Of a stretch of 37,500 nucleotides of DNA, positions 15,824-24,527 are shown piece by piece. Location of the stretch: positions 1 to 37,500 of the forward strand of contig NZ_JACIVH010000058.1 in the NCBI RefSeq assembly GCF_014145615.1. Direction: 5' to 3'. Below the pieces are notes generated by a model. The model made no database searches. It was not told where the DNA came from and was given only the letters and a program-made list of their open reading frames with translations. Origin of the DNA: Limosilactobacillus balticus (GTDB taxonomy: Bacteria > Bacillota > Bacilli > Lactobacillales > Lactobacillaceae). Every line of letters starts with the position of its first letter. The stretch's first letter is position 1. The position numbers were made by a program, and so were the translations under genes.

Positions 15824-16508
15824 CAATTTCACCATCCATTGTTATAAAAGTCTTTTTAATGACATTAAGATGGTCATCAAAGCGATATAAAATTGGCTTT
15901 CCATTTGGAACTTCCACTTTATCAATATCATCATCTGAAATACCATCTAAATATTTAATTAGTGCCCGCAAAGAACTACCGTGGGCAACAATTAACTGAT
16001 TATGTCCATCGATTAAACGAGGCGCAATATGGTCTTGCCAATATGGGAGGAGTCGTTGGAGCGTCATTTCTAAACTCTCACTAAGCGGAATCTTAACTCC
16101 TAAGCGATCATAACGGCGATCATGCTGACGTTCTTTTAATTGTGGTGGTAAATCCTTAAAACCACGCCGCCATTTATGAAGCTGTTCTGCACCGATTTCT
16201 TTCTTCACTTCATCTTTGTTCCGACCACTTAATGCCCCATAATGACGTTCATTTAGTCGCCACGTTTTATGAACAGGAATATATAACTGATTAATTTCTT
16301 CGAGGATAATATTAGTCGTCATGATTGCCCGTTCCATGTAGGACGTATACGCATCACTAAATTTGATACCTAGTTTTAGCAATTCCTTGCCGACTAATTC
16401 CCCCTGTTCAATTCCTTTAGGGGTCAATGGAACATCAGTCCAGCCAGTAAAAATATTATCACGGTTAGCTTGACTTTGCCCATGACGTACAATTACTAAT
16501 TCTGCCAT
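15798..16508 (-). CDS. gpmA: 2,3-bisphosphoglycerate-dependent phosphoglycerate mutase
   Basis: A 236-aa histidine phosphatase superfamily enzyme of the dPGM type, interconverting 3- and 2-phosphoglycerate in glycolysis. The phospho-histidine is in VIVRHGQSQANRDN (His about 9), followed by FTGWTDVPLT, the LNERHYGALSG block, and the second catalytic His in IVAHGSSLRALI. The ATG at 16508 follows GGGGAGTGAAAAAA; an in-frame GTG nine bases upstream lies inside that SD. Several positions differ from the housekeeping enzyme (PLSESLEMTLQRLLPYW), so it may be one of two or more paralogues. Confidence 0.9.
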   Translation of the reverse strand: MAELVIVRHGQSQANRDNIFTGWTDVPLTPKGIEQGELVGKELLKLGIKFSDAYTSYMERAIMTTNIILEEINQLYIPVHKTWRLNERHYGALSGRNKDEVKKEIGAEQLHKWRRGFKDLPPQLKERQHDRRYDRLGVKIPLSESLEMTLQRLLPYWQDHIAPRLIDGHNQLIVAHGSSLRALIKYLDGISDDDIDKVEVPNGKPILYRFDDHLNVIKKTFITMDGEIDDNTRISK

Positions 16509-16536
16509 TTTTTTCACTCCCCTTTGCCACTATCTT

Positions 16537-16566
16537 ATAATAGCGCATTTCACTAGTGCTTAACAA
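16537..16566 (-). promoter_or_regulatory. possible promoter of gpmA-hydrolase
   Basis: Minus strand TTGTTA (16566-16561), 18 bases, TATTAT (16542-16537), 28 bases before the gpmA start. It is divergent from the promoter at 16590-16617. Confidence 0.55.
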
Positions 16567-16589
16567 TTAAACTAGCTGCAGAAGGTTAT

Positions 16590-16617
16590 TTTACAGCCGA
16601 CTTTTCTGCCGTATAAT
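16590..16617 (+). promoter_or_regulatory. promoter of the YfhO-like membrane protein gene
   Basis: TTTACA (16590-16595), 16-base spacer, TATAAT (16612-16617). The start codon is about 60 bases downstream. Confidence 0.65.
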
Positions 16618-16678
16618 TATTAAGGTAAGTATTTGAGGAAAGGAAAAATTAAACTGATTTGGTTTAATTCTCAATTTT

Positions 16679-18448
16679 ATGAAATCTAAAATTGCTAATC
16701 TAATTAATTGGGGGCTCCCATACTGTGCTATCGCTGCAATGGCCTATTTAATCATGTTCCCCCAGTTTGTATCACATGGAGTTATTTTAGGAACAGACTC
16801 CATTTTTCATTTTAACCGTTTTTACGATGCAGCCAAGCAAATTCAACAGCTTAATTTTAGCTATTTTCAAAGTAATTATAGTTTTCAACAAAGTGGTCGC
16901 ATCATCAATGCGGTTTATGGGCCCCTCTTTGCATATTTAAATGGGACTATTCTTGGAATAGTAGGAACTTGGTATCAATATCAGATCGTTACTACCTTTA
17001 TCGTTTATCTATTAGGTGGGATCGGCATGTACCGGCTTGGCATCCGTGTTCATAGTAAACGGACCTTTGCAATTATCTGTGCCTTAATTTATATGAACAT
17101 TGGATGGCTTCCGCGATGGGAATTAGCGCAGAACATGAATGCATGGGGAGCTGCTCTGGCCCCCTATATGGTAATTTGTGGAGTACGGATGATCCAGGAC
17201 CACCAACGACCAGTCAACTGGCTACAATTGATGACCCTAATGACAATCATCATTCAAATTCATATGCTAAGTTCTTTGTTTTTTGTGGCTACGCTAACAC
17301 CGTTCTTTATTATTGGTTTAATTATAACGACTAACCGTAAGCAAATGTGGATCGAAACGCTAAAGGCAGTCGGCGGAACGGTTATTTTAACGGCCAATGT
17401 CTGGGGAGCTCTATTAATGCTTAACCTCCACAATAATATTGCCCATCCTGCTGATTTTAGTCTCGCAGATAACGTATTATTGCCCTCAATGTTTAGCAGT
17501 ACACGCGATTATCTAATCTATGCAATGTGGATTCTCTTTATCCTTCAACTCATCTACGTATTATTTACTTTTAAAAAATCGCTTATTAATACAGTACTGA
17601 CATTACTTGGTTCTTTGATTTTCTTACTTAGTTCTTTCCTTACTCCTTGGTCCTTTTTCCAAGATGTGATCCCTGCACTTGGTCACACTTTGCAGTTTCC
17701 AAACCGGTTAACAATTATTGCCTTTCCTCTTTTGCTTGCAGGAGTTGGGATCAGTGCTACAACCCTTGATAAAAAAGCGCAAGAGATTGACTTGCGAAAT
17801 CAATTAATCACCGGCATCCTCTTACTAATGGTTTTTCTGGTCTTTACTCCTACAACAATTGATGTTTACAAACGAGCAGCCCGCTATGACTCAGAAATTG
17901 TCCTTAATAGTTTTAGTGCAATTACCCGAGTAAGTGAAAATAAGGCCGCACTTCGACACTCTGTCCATGATCTTTATCCTGGTCAATTGTTAACGATGGT
18001 CGAAAAGAGAAGTCCTGACTATTTACCAATTCCTAAGAAGTACATGAATCAAAAATATGTTCGTTCTTATGCCTATGAAGGGCAAATTATTAATGAATCG
18101 CACAAATATACTCATACTGTCTTGCCTCATGGGGGATTACAATTATCATGGGAAGCAGGAAAAGCAGGAAAAGTACGGTTGCCAATTATTACGTATCATG
18201 AATCAAAATTAACGGTTAATGGCCAGCTACTTCGCCACTATCAGCGATCCTCAGTTGGTGCTCCTTACATTCAACAGCGTAAAGGGAAAAATACTGTTAC
18301 TCTCTACTTTAAGCAAGCACGGTGGTTCACCGCCTTACTAGTAATCTCATTAGTTGGTCTTAGCATGCTTGCAATTTATGGTCTTTATTATTTCTGTACC
18401 CATATTAAGAAATACTTCCAAGGGGTTACCGCTGGACAAATTAATTAA
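16679..18448 (+). CDS. large multi-pass membrane protein, YfhO / 6-pyruvoyl-tetrahydropterin synthase-related type
   Basis: A 589-aa integral membrane protein. An N-terminal helix is followed by an extracytoplasmic loop with LGTDSIFHFNRFYDAAKQI (about 38-56) and a glycosyltransferase-C-like pattern of some 10-12 helices up to about residue 400. A soluble segment (about 400-545) and a last helix (LLVISLVGLSMLAIYGLYYF) end the protein. The D-S-x-x-H loop after the first helix is typical of GT-C enzymes and of YfhO, which glycosylates teichoic acids in Firmicutes. Family membership is by overall look and the substrate is unknown. The ATG at 16679 lacks a nearby SD; a GAGGAAAGG lies about 35 bases upstream. 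Confidence 0.75.
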   Translation: MKSKIANLINWGLPYCAIAAMAYLIMFPQFVSHGVILGTDSIFHFNRFYDAAKQIQQLNFSYFQSNYSFQQSGRIINAVYGPLFAYLNGTILGIVGTWYQYQIVTTFIVYLLGGIGMYRLGIRVHSKRTFAIICALIYMNIGWLPRWELAQNMNAWGAALAPYMVICGVRMIQDHQRPVNWLQLMTLMTIIIQIHMLSSLFFVATLTPFFIIGLIITTNRKQMWIETLKAVGGTVILTANVWGALLMLNLHNNIAHPADFSLADNVLLPSMFSSTRDYLIYAMWILFILQLIYVLFTFKKSLINTVLTLLGSLIFLLSSFLTPWSFFQDVIPALGHTLQFPNRLTIIAFPLLLAGVGISATTLDKKAQEIDLRNQLITGILLLMVFLVFTPTTIDVYKRAARYDSEIVLNSFSAITRVSENKAALRHSVHDLYPGQLLTMVEKRSPDYLPIPKKYMNQKYVRSYAYEGQIINESHKYTHTVLPHGGLQLSWEAGKAGKVRLPIITYHESKLTVNGQLLRHYQRSSVGAPYIQQRKGKNTVTLYFKQARWFTALLVISLVGLSMLAIYGLYYFCTHIKKYFQGVTAGQIN

Positions 18449-18456
18449 CACAACAA

Positions 18457-18492
18457 GAGGCTGGGAGAAAACTTTTGTTTTCTCTCAGCCTC
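18457..18492 (+). terminator. long hairpin behind the membrane protein gene
   Basis: GAGGCTGGGAGAAAAC (18457-18472) pairs with GTTTTCTCTCAGCCTC (18477-18492), 16 pairs with one G-U and a TTTT loop. The T tract is poor (AACTACTTTT), so it may be a weak terminator or a dispersed element; GAGGCTGGG-type hairpins recur behind lactobacillus genes, as at 24488-24511. Confidence 0.6.
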
Positions 18493-18522
18493 AACTACTT
18501 TTATGAACAATAGAAAGATAAC

Positions 18523-18642
18523 GTGGAACTAGCTTCGCGTCGCCACAAGGCTCGCGTCTAAGTACGAACGATAATCAGCCCGTGCCGTGCTAATCATCGT
18601 CCTAGCTTAGCCAACCGCCTTGTCGAGGAGGTTATTTCCCAC
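18523..18642. repeat. 120-bp imperfect palindrome, possible dispersed element or structured RNA
   Basis: The non-coding gap between the membrane protein gene and lacM (18449-18701) contains a GC-richer block that folds on itself. GTGGAA (18523) pairs with TTCCCAC (18636), ACAAGGC (18545-18551) with GCCTTGT (18617-18623), CTAAG (18558-18562) with CTTAG (18606-18610), and ACGATAATCAGC (18568-18579) with GCTAATCATCGT (18589-18600) with two mismatches. No ORF or SD of note is present. It resembles a MITE-like or REP-like element, or a structured RNA; copy number cannot be assessed from one window. Confidence 0.6.
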
Positions 18643-18701
18643 TCTCTTTGTTATAACTTTTTTATGAATGTAGAGGCCTGGAAAACATTCCAACTGCCTT
18701 A

Positions 18702-19661
18702 CTATTTTGCATTCAATACAAACGAAAACTCAACATCACGGTCGGCAGGAATATGATACTGTTCTTCAACATCTGCACCCCAGCTATCAATTCCCCCAAC
18801 ACCTCGAACCGCCCCTGCAACAACGAGAACAGTTCGTCGTGCAAGTGGGAGCTCTTCGATGTGTGTTGCATTTTCCAATTCCTCCGCTGTATATGGTAAA
18901 CAACTAAAGGCAAATGGTTGCATATCCTGCTTAACAGTTAAGCTAAACGGTTCACGAGAATGATCAGCATTATTTTGGGTGGCATCACGGGTAATTGTTA
19001 ATGCATGAGTATCCATGTGCATTCCATTTTCCTGCGGGACTAAATACTTCGTAACCGGTAAACCATTAACGTGGAAGGTGCCCTCAGTCGCTCCTGCCAT
19101 CCGGTCGGGATAAGTTTCACCGGATAATCCTTGATAGTCAAAGCCAGTAGCAACTGTTGGCATGATAAAACGCATTCCTACTACTGGTAGACCAGGTAAG
19201 TCTTCATGACCGTAATAGTGCATTGTCACTTTAATCTCACCTTGTCCGTTAACCTCATAAGTTACAGTGACTTGCGTAGCCGGAACTGTTAGCGTCTCAA
19301 AAGTATACTTAATTTTGACGTTCTCAGCAGATACCGGATCACTAAATTCATTGGTTATCGGCGCAATAGGTAATTCAGCAAAGTGTTGGTTATCAACTGT
19401 CAGGTCAATCCCAACACACTTATGGAAAGTATCCGCTGCTAACCACTGAGCAGACCGAATATTAAAGCCGCTTCCCCGGTCATTATCAGTGGTTGCCCGC
19501 CAAAACGTCGGCATTGGTTCACGATATAGCCATTCTTTACCGTTTAGTTTAAGCGATTCTAATCCACCACGCTCATAGCTAAAAATATAATGAAAGCCGT
19601 CACCACTAAGTCCTAACGTCGCATCACCATATATCACGCGTAATTTATTTGTGTAAGCCAT
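18702..19661 (-). CDS. lacM: beta-galactosidase small subunit
   Basis: LacM (319 aa) is the C-terminal part of a GH2 beta-galactosidase, encoded separately in lactobacilli. It is equivalent to domain 5 of LacZ (the beta-sandwich). [14 protein letters not shown] near residues 54-67 and [23 protein letters not shown] strands (here [17 protein letters not shown]) are the landmarks. It is inactive alone and completes the active site of LacL in the heterodimer. Its ATG lies 17 bases inside the end of lacL, with the SD CAGGAGGTAAGATACT within lacL, so translation is coupled and equimolar. Length matches known L. reuteri LacM. Confidence 0.97.
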   Translation of the reverse strand: MAYTNKLRVIYGDATLGLSGDGFHYIFSYERGGLESLKLNGKEWLYREPMPTFWRATTDNDRGSGFNIRSAQWLAADTFHKCVGIDLTVDNQHFAELPIAPITNEFSDPVSAENVKIKYTFETLTVPATQVTVTYEVNGQGEIKVTMHYYGHEDLPGLPVVGMRFIMPTVATGFDYQGLSGETYPDRMAGATEGTFHVNGLPVTKYLVPQENGMHMDTHALTITRDATQNNADHSREPFSLTVKQDMQPFAFSCLPYTAEELENATHIEELPLARRTVLVVAGAVRGVGGIDSWGADVEEQYHIPADRDVEFSFVLNAK

Positions 19662-21531
19662 AGTAGTATCTTACCTCCTGCATTGCCGGCTTCGGTGTCC
19701 GATCAGCAAACATCAAGCCATCTCCCGAGAATTCGTAATCTGAGTGACGATCATCGAAATCACCACCGTAGCGCATCACTTCTTGCCCACTTATCGGATC
19801 CTTAACAAGGAGGGCTTGGTCAATAAAGTCCCAAATGAAGCCACCAAAGTATTGTGGGTATTTATCAAGTAAGGAAATGTACGAACCCATTCCACCATCG
19901 GAATTTCCCATATCATGCATGTACTCACATTCCATAAATGGCTTATCTGGATTGTTCTTCAGGTACTCCTCAACTTCTTTAGGTGGTAAGTACATCCAGC
20001 TTTCAACGTCTGAGATCCGATCACGGTATTCAGGAGTATGACAAACTCCTTCATAGTGAACAAGCCGACTATCATCGTGCTTCTTATAGAATTCATTCAT
20101 TTTGACAATATTATCGCCAGCATATGATTCATTACCTAACGACCAGAATAAAATCGACGCGTGGTTCTTAAATGTTTCATAGTTAGTTCGTGCCCGATCT
20201 ACTACTACGTCACGCCATTGAGGAACTGAACCAGGGACGTTATATGATGGTTCAATTGCCCCCATCTTTTGCCAGGTAGCATGAGATTCCAGATTATTTT
20301 CGGCCATCATGTAAATTCCGTTATCATCACAAAGGTAATACCACGGAATCTGATCTGGATAGTGACACGTCCGAACGGCATTAATATTATTTTCCTTAAA
20401 GGCGTGAATATCACTCGTCATATCATCCATCGTGATCGCACGGCCCCGTTCAGCATCCCATTCGTGCCGGTTAACACCATTTATGATCAGCCGTTGACCA
20501 TTCAATAAGACAACATGATCTTTATTAATTTCAATTCGCCGAAAACCAAAACGGTATGGAACGAGTTCGACCAAATTACCTTCGTCATCACGAATTTCAA
20601 TCAACAATTGATAGAGGTAAGGATTATGGTTATCCCATAAGTGAACATTTTCTAAAAATTGATCCTGAACTTTTACCGTGGAGTCAACAGGGTGGGTCTC
20701 ATTGACGAGCGTATTACCATCGTTGTCGATAACCCGTACATTAACGTTCCCGGCCTTTTCACCGTGAAGTTGCAGCTCAACATTAAAAATACCGTCCTGA
20801 TAATTATCGGTAACAATTGGTCGAATATTAAGGTCTTCAATATGAACAAGTGGCTGGGCTAATAGGTTTACACTCCTGAAGATACCGGAAAAGCGGAACA
20901 TATCTTGGTCCTCAATCCACGAGGCGGTACTATGCTTGAAAACTTCCACAGCCAAAACATTACCTTCATCTTGAATGTAAGGAGTCAGGTCAAATTCAGA
21001 GGGAGTAAAACTATCTTCAGCGTAACCAATAAAGTGACCATTAAGCCAAACATACATGGCACGCTCGACACCGTCAAACCGGATGCGAACCTGCTTTCCC
21101 CGTAAGGAAGGATCAAGGTCAAAATGTTTTAAGTATTCGCCAACAGTATTGTCATCCCCATCGCTAAACGATCCTTCTTGCGCATCATCAGGACTAAGGG
21201 CATACGCAGGACGACGGTAAATCTTTCCTTCCCACGGAATCAAAGTGTTAATGTAATTATTTTGGGCATAATTATTTAGTTCAATCTCACTAGGGACTTC
21301 GATTGTTCCAAAACTACTACTATCATAATCTACCTTATAAAAGTCATTTTCGCGTTCACGCGGGTTTTCAGCAAAGTTAAATTGCCATTGACCATCCAAG
21401 TTTTGCGCAAAACGACTATTATTATGACGCCATTCATCATAGTTACCGTAATAATAATGGTCACTATGCGCAGGTAATTGATTGATCCGGAATGTTTCTG
21501 GATCATCAAGCCATTTGATATCTGCATCCAT
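19645..21531 (-). CDS. lacL: beta-galactosidase large subunit
   Basis: LacL (628 aa) carries the GH2 catalytic domains and hydrolyses lactose in the cytoplasm; with LacM it forms the roughly 105 kDa heterodimer described from L. reuteri. The acid/base Glu is in [13 protein letters not shown] (about 455-467) and the nucleophile Glu in [14 protein letters not shown] (about 525-538). The N-terminal sugar-binding domain ([28 protein letters not shown]) is complete. The ATG follows GAGGAGGGATTTATCA. No permease or regulator gene lies next to it. The promoter at 21569-21598 overlaps a cre-like site, indicating CcpA control. Confidence 0.98.
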   Translation of the reverse strand: MDADIKWLDDPETFRINQLPAHSDHYYYGNYDEWRHNNSRFAQNLDGQWQFNFAENPRERENDFYKVDYDSSSFGTIEVPSEIELNNYAQNNYINTLIPWEGKIYRRPAYALSPDDAQEGSFSDGDDNTVGEYLKHFDLDPSLRGKQVRIRFDGVERAMYVWLNGHFIGYAEDSFTPSEFDLTPYIQDEGNVLAVEVFKHSTASWIEDQDMFRFSGIFRSVNLLAQPLVHIEDLNIRPIVTDNYQDGIFNVELQLHGEKAGNVNVRVIDNDGNTLVNETHPVDSTVKVQDQFLENVHLWDNHNPYLYQLLIEIRDDEGNLVELVPYRFGFRRIEINKDHVVLLNGQRLIINGVNRHEWDAERGRAITMDDMTSDIHAFKENNINAVRTCHYPDQIPWYYLCDDNGIYMMAENNLESHATWQKMGAIEPSYNVPGSVPQWRDVVVDRARTNYETFKNHASILFWSLGNESYAGDNIVKMNEFYKKHDDSRLVHYEGVCHTPEYRDRISDVESWMYLPPKEVEEYLKNNPDKPFMECEYMHDMGNSDGGMGSYISLLDKYPQYFGGFIWDFIDQALLVKDPISGQEVMRYGGDFDDRHSDYEFSGDGLMFADRTPKPAMQEVRYYYGLHK

Positions 21532-21568
21532 TGATAAATCCCTCCTCGTTACTATCTACAACACCTAA

Positions 21569-21598
21569 AGTATAGCGCTTTCATCGATGAGATAGCAA
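21569..21598 (-). promoter_or_regulatory. lacLM promoter with overlapping cre site
   Basis: Minus strand TTGCTA (21598-21593), 18 bases, TATACT (21574-21569). The catabolite-response-like TGAAAGCGCTATAC occupies 21583-21570 and covers the -10; it matches 12 of 14 positions of TGWNANCGNTNWCA. Binding of CcpA there would block RNA polymerase. Site assignment is from the known consensus. Confidence 0.65.
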
Positions 21599-21607
21599 GA
21601 GGAGAGG

Positions 21608-21627
21608 TAAAATTTACGTAAATTTTA
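21608..21627. repeat. perfect 20-bp palindrome upstream of the lacLM promoter
   Basis: TAAAATTTACGTAAATTTTA is identical to its reverse complement and lies about ten bases upstream of the lacLM -35 box. Its position suits an activator or repressor site or an AT-rich UP element; its symmetry around CG favours a dimeric regulator. No such regulator gene is adjacent. Confidence 0.6.
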
Positions 21628-21644
21628 TTAAACAGAAATTTTAA

Positions 21645-21680
21645 AACAAAAAAGGCACTGAGCAAATATTACTCAGTGTC
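21645..21680 (-). terminator. terminator behind tRNA-Leu
   Basis: Minus strand GACACTGAG (21680-21672) pairs with CTCAGTGCC (21662-21654; CACTGAG/CTCAGTG core), nine-base loop, followed by TTTTTTGTTTT. Confidence 0.85.
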
Positions 21681-21690
21681 TTTTAAATAG

Positions 21691-21776
21691 TGCGGCCGAG
21701 AGGACTTGAACCTCCACGGTCATAATCGACCATAAGATCCTTAATCTTACGCGTCTGCCAGTTCCGCCACGGCCGC
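21691..21776 (-). tRNA. tRNA-Leu (anticodon AAG)
   Basis: An 86-nt class II tRNA with long variable arm. Acceptor GCGGCCG pairs with CGGCCGC, discriminator A; CCA is not encoded. The anticodon stem TAAGA/TCTTA encloses TTAAGGA, giving anticodon AAG (CUU codons). The T arm GGAGGTTCAAGTCCTCT is normal. It has its own promoter (21796-21824) and terminator. Confidence 0.97.
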
Positions 21777-21783
21777 ATATCAA

Positions 21784-21824
21784 CCAACGAATATTATTAT
21801 AGCAAGATACCTATTCGTTGGCAA
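21784..21824 (-). promoter_or_regulatory. tRNA-Leu promoter spanned by an inverted repeat
   Basis: Minus strand TTGCCA (21824-21819), 17 bases, TGCTATAAT extended -10 (TATAAT at 21801-21796). The arms CCAACGAATA (21821-21812) and TATTCGTTGG (21793-21784) flank the -10 and could form a hairpin or an operator. Confidence 0.8.
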
Positions 21825-21833
21825 CAACTTTTT

Positions 21834-22286
21834 TCAATTTTTTAAAATAAATTTTTGACCACATCGGCGACAAATGTATCGTTGGGTATTGAAACGCCGT
21901 TGGCGCGCGATTTCAACACCACAACCGGTACATATATAATACCATTTTTTCTTGGAATTTACCTTTCTTTTACTAGTTGGTGGCGCATATCTTGATCCAC
22001 CAACCTGTGTCAATAGAGCTTTAAATTCCCTACTGCGATGGTGATAATCCATTCCTAACAGATGTAAATGATAATGACACAATTCATGAAGAACCACTTG
22101 GCGCAGATTATGAAGATCAAATTCAGTATACATTAACGGGTTGATATCAATATGATGGTCACCTAAATGATAACGTCCACCGGTTGTTTTTAACCGCTTA
22201 TTAAAAAATACCTTGTGCGTAAATTTCCGCCCAAAGTATTCTTTTGACCACTGTTCAGTCAATTGTTGTAATTCCGCATTAGTCAT
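21834..22286 (-). CDS. SprT-like zinc metalloprotease-fold protein
   Basis: A 150-aa SprT family protein. The zinc site HELCHYHLHLLG (about residues 71-82) contains HExxH, with a further His in DYHHRSREF. A C-terminal C4 zinc ribbon follows (YICTGCG and YICRRCGQKF). In eukaryotes the related Spartan cleaves DNA-protein crosslinks; the role of the bacterial form is not settled. The ATG at 22286 overlaps the last eight bases of tex, with GGAG upstream, so it is the second gene of a tex-sprT pair, a common Firmicute order. Confidence 0.92.
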   Translation of the reverse strand: MTNAELQQLTEQWSKEYFGRKFTHKVFFNKRLKTTGGRYHLGDHHIDINPLMYTEFDLHNLRQVVLHELCHYHLHLLGMDYHHRSREFKALLTQVGGSRYAPPTSKRKVNSKKKWYYICTGCGVEIARQRRFNTQRYICRRCGQKFILKN

Positions 22287-24456
22287 TTGTGACTGTCTCC
22301 GGTTCAAGCATTGTTAATTGAATACGCTGACGCTTCAAGTCGACATCATCGATCCATACGTCCACAATATCACCAACGGCTACCATTGCCCGCGGATCAC
22401 GAATGAATTGCTTACTCATCTTTGAAACGTGAACTAACCCATCATGTTTGACACCAATATCAACAAAGGCCCCAAAGTCGACAACGTTCCGGACAGTTCC
22501 TTGAAGTTTCATCCCCGGTTTAAGGTCTTCAATCGTCATTACATCATGACGCAATAGCGGAGCAGGCATTGAATCACGAAGGTCACGGCCAGGCTTTTGC
22601 AAGGAAGAAATAATATCAGTAACCGTTTCAGTCCCGACTTGATCATCCGTAAACTGCTTAACATCAATTTTCTTTAACTTATCATCAGCACTTGGTGTTC
22701 CCAACTCATCGACATTAATCCCTGCCGCTTGAATAATCTTTTCCGCCACCTGGTAACTTTCTGGGTGGACATCAGTATTATCTAATGGATTTTCGCCACC
22801 AATAATCCGTAAGAACCCAACTGATTGTTGATAAGCTTTTGGTCCTAATCGCGGAACCTTCTTTAGCTGTGTCCGGTTAGTATACCGCCCGTTTTCATCA
22901 CGGTAGGTAACAATATTCTTAGCAATCGTTTTATTAAGCCCCGAAATCCGCGTCAACAATTGGTAACTAGCTGTATTGAGGTTAACGCCAACCCGGTTTA
23001 CCGCCCGTTCAACAATTGTTTCTAGTTCTCCGTTCAATTCTTTCTTCGGCAAATCATGCTGGTATTGCCCAACTCCAACCGCTTGAGGATCAATTTTGAC
23101 TAATTCCGCAAGGGGATCTTGCAACCGACGACCAATACTGATTGCGCTTCGTTGTTCAACATGCAGATCAGGGAATTCATCACGTGCTTCTTTACTTGCG
23201 GAATAAACCGAGGCACCGGCTTCATTTACGATGACATAATAGATTGGCCGTTTGATCTTTTTAAGTGCTTCCGCAACAAACTGTTCTGATTCCCGGCTAG
23301 CTGTCCCGTTCCCAATTGCAATCATTTCAACGTGGTATTTTTCTAGTAAATCAATAAACTCACTTTCTGCTGTCGCACGTTGCTTTTCTGGCGCCGGCTT
23401 GTGGGGATAGATAACTGCTTTAGTTAAAAATTTCCCATTTTCATCAAGAACTGCCAACTTACAGCCAGTTCGGTAAGCAGGGTCAAAGCCTAACACAACT
23501 TTTCCTTTAATTGGTGCTTGCATCAATAAATGATACAGATTTTCACCAAAGACTTTAATCGCCTGTTTATCAGCACCTTCTGTTAATTGTCGCCGCAGTT
23601 CCCGTTCAATTGCTGGACCCAAGAAACGCTTATAAGCATCCTTGTAAGCTTCCTCAATAAAAGCAGTCGCATCATTTTTCTTGCTAGTTTTAATCAAACG
23701 GAAACGAAGGTAATTCATCACCGGTTCTTCATCTAAGGTGATTTTGACGTTAATAATCCCTTCTTTTTCTCCACGATTAAAGGCTAAGATTTGATAGGAA
23801 TTTAATTTTTGAACTGAACTAGTGAACTCATAATACTGCTTATAAGTCCCCAGCTCATCTTTTTCTTCTCCACCACGTTTTACACTTGTCTCTAATTGAC
23901 CATGTTGGGCAGTATAATTTCGCAACCAGCTTCGTACCGTGGCCATTTCACTAATTGCTTCAGCCAAAATTTCATGTGCCCCTGTTAATGCACTTTCAGC
24001 ATCAGGAACATCATCGTTAATAAACTCTTGTGCCTTCGCACTTAAATCGTCATCAGGATAAGATAATAGCCAATTTGCTAATGGTGCTAAGCCATGTTCA
24101 CGAGCTTGTTGGGCCTTTGTCTGCCGCTTTTGCTTATATGGCAAATAAAGGTCTTCTACTTCTTGCAATTCAGTCGCACCGTTAATTTGCTTTTCGAGCG
24201 CCGGGGTTAACTTACCGAGCTCTTTAATTTTATTGATAACTGTTGCTTGACGTTCCCGCAATGTCGTTACCCGGTGATACTCATCCCGGATAGCTTGCAA
24301 TTGAACTTCATCAAGTGTGCCCGTCATTTCTTTACGGTAACGGGCAATGAAAGGAATCGTATTTCCTTCATCCATTAATCCGAGGGCTGCTTTAATTTGT
24401 TGAGGACGAATATCCGGTAATTGTTTGCTAACAAGTTGAAGTGTTTCTTCTTCCAT
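22279..24456 (-). CDS. tex: Tex family RNA-binding transcription accessory protein
   Basis: Tex (725 aa) is a multidomain nucleic-acid binding protein. The N-terminal helical region has TIPFIARYRKEMTGTLDE (about 33-50), then a YqgF-like RNase H fold (VVLGFDPAYRTGCKLAVLDENG, about 320), tandem helix-hairpin-helix motifs (RVGVNLNTASYQLLTRISGL and VPRLGPKAYQQSVGFLRI), and a C-terminal S1 domain (LQGTVRNVVDFGAFVDIGV). It is linked to transcription and stress in several bacteria. The ATG follows AAGGAGTTTAACAGACA. Length is normal. tex-sprT is separated from nadE by a weak terminator. Confidence 0.97.
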   Translation of the reverse strand: MEEETLQLVSKQLPDIRPQQIKAALGLMDEGNTIPFIARYRKEMTGTLDEVQLQAIRDEYHRVTTLRERQATVINKIKELGKLTPALEKQINGATELQEVEDLYLPYKQKRQTKAQQAREHGLAPLANWLLSYPDDDLSAKAQEFINDDVPDAESALTGAHEILAEAISEMATVRSWLRNYTAQHGQLETSVKRGGEEKDELGTYKQYYEFTSSVQKLNSYQILAFNRGEKEGIINVKITLDEEPVMNYLRFRLIKTSKKNDATAFIEEAYKDAYKRFLGPAIERELRRQLTEGADKQAIKVFGENLYHLLMQAPIKGKVVLGFDPAYRTGCKLAVLDENGKFLTKAVIYPHKPAPEKQRATAESEFIDLLEKYHVEMIAIGNGTASRESEQFVAEALKKIKRPIYYVIVNEAGASVYSASKEARDEFPDLHVEQRSAISIGRRLQDPLAELVKIDPQAVGVGQYQHDLPKKELNGELETIVERAVNRVGVNLNTASYQLLTRISGLNKTIAKNIVTYRDENGRYTNRTQLKKVPRLGPKAYQQSVGFLRIIGGENPLDNTDVHPESYQVAEKIIQAAGINVDELGTPSADDKLKKIDVKQFTDDQVGTETVTDIISSLQKPGRDLRDSMPAPLLRHDVMTIEDLKPGMKLQGTVRNVVDFGAFVDIGVKHDGLVHVSKMSKQFIRDPRAMVAVGDIVDVWIDDVDLKRQRIQLTMLEPETVTND

Positions 24457-24487
24457 TGTCTGTTAAACTCCTTCTTAAACTAGTAAA

Positions 24488-24511
24488 GAGACTGAGTTGA
24501 TGCCCAGCCTC
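24488..24511 (-). terminator. hairpin between nadE and tex, probable terminator
   Basis: Minus strand GAGGCTGGG (24511-24503) pairs with CTCAGTCTC (24496-24488) with G-U pairs, followed by TTTACTAGTTT. It is related in sequence to the hairpin at 18457-18492. The U tract is weak, so read-through into tex is possible. Confidence 0.5.
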
Positions 24512-24527
24512 CCATTTTATTATCAAT

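Noticed and set aside
17104-17334. Plus-strand 76-codon frame inside the YfhO-like gene
   Set aside because: Fully nested in another frame of a convincing membrane protein gene, without SD.
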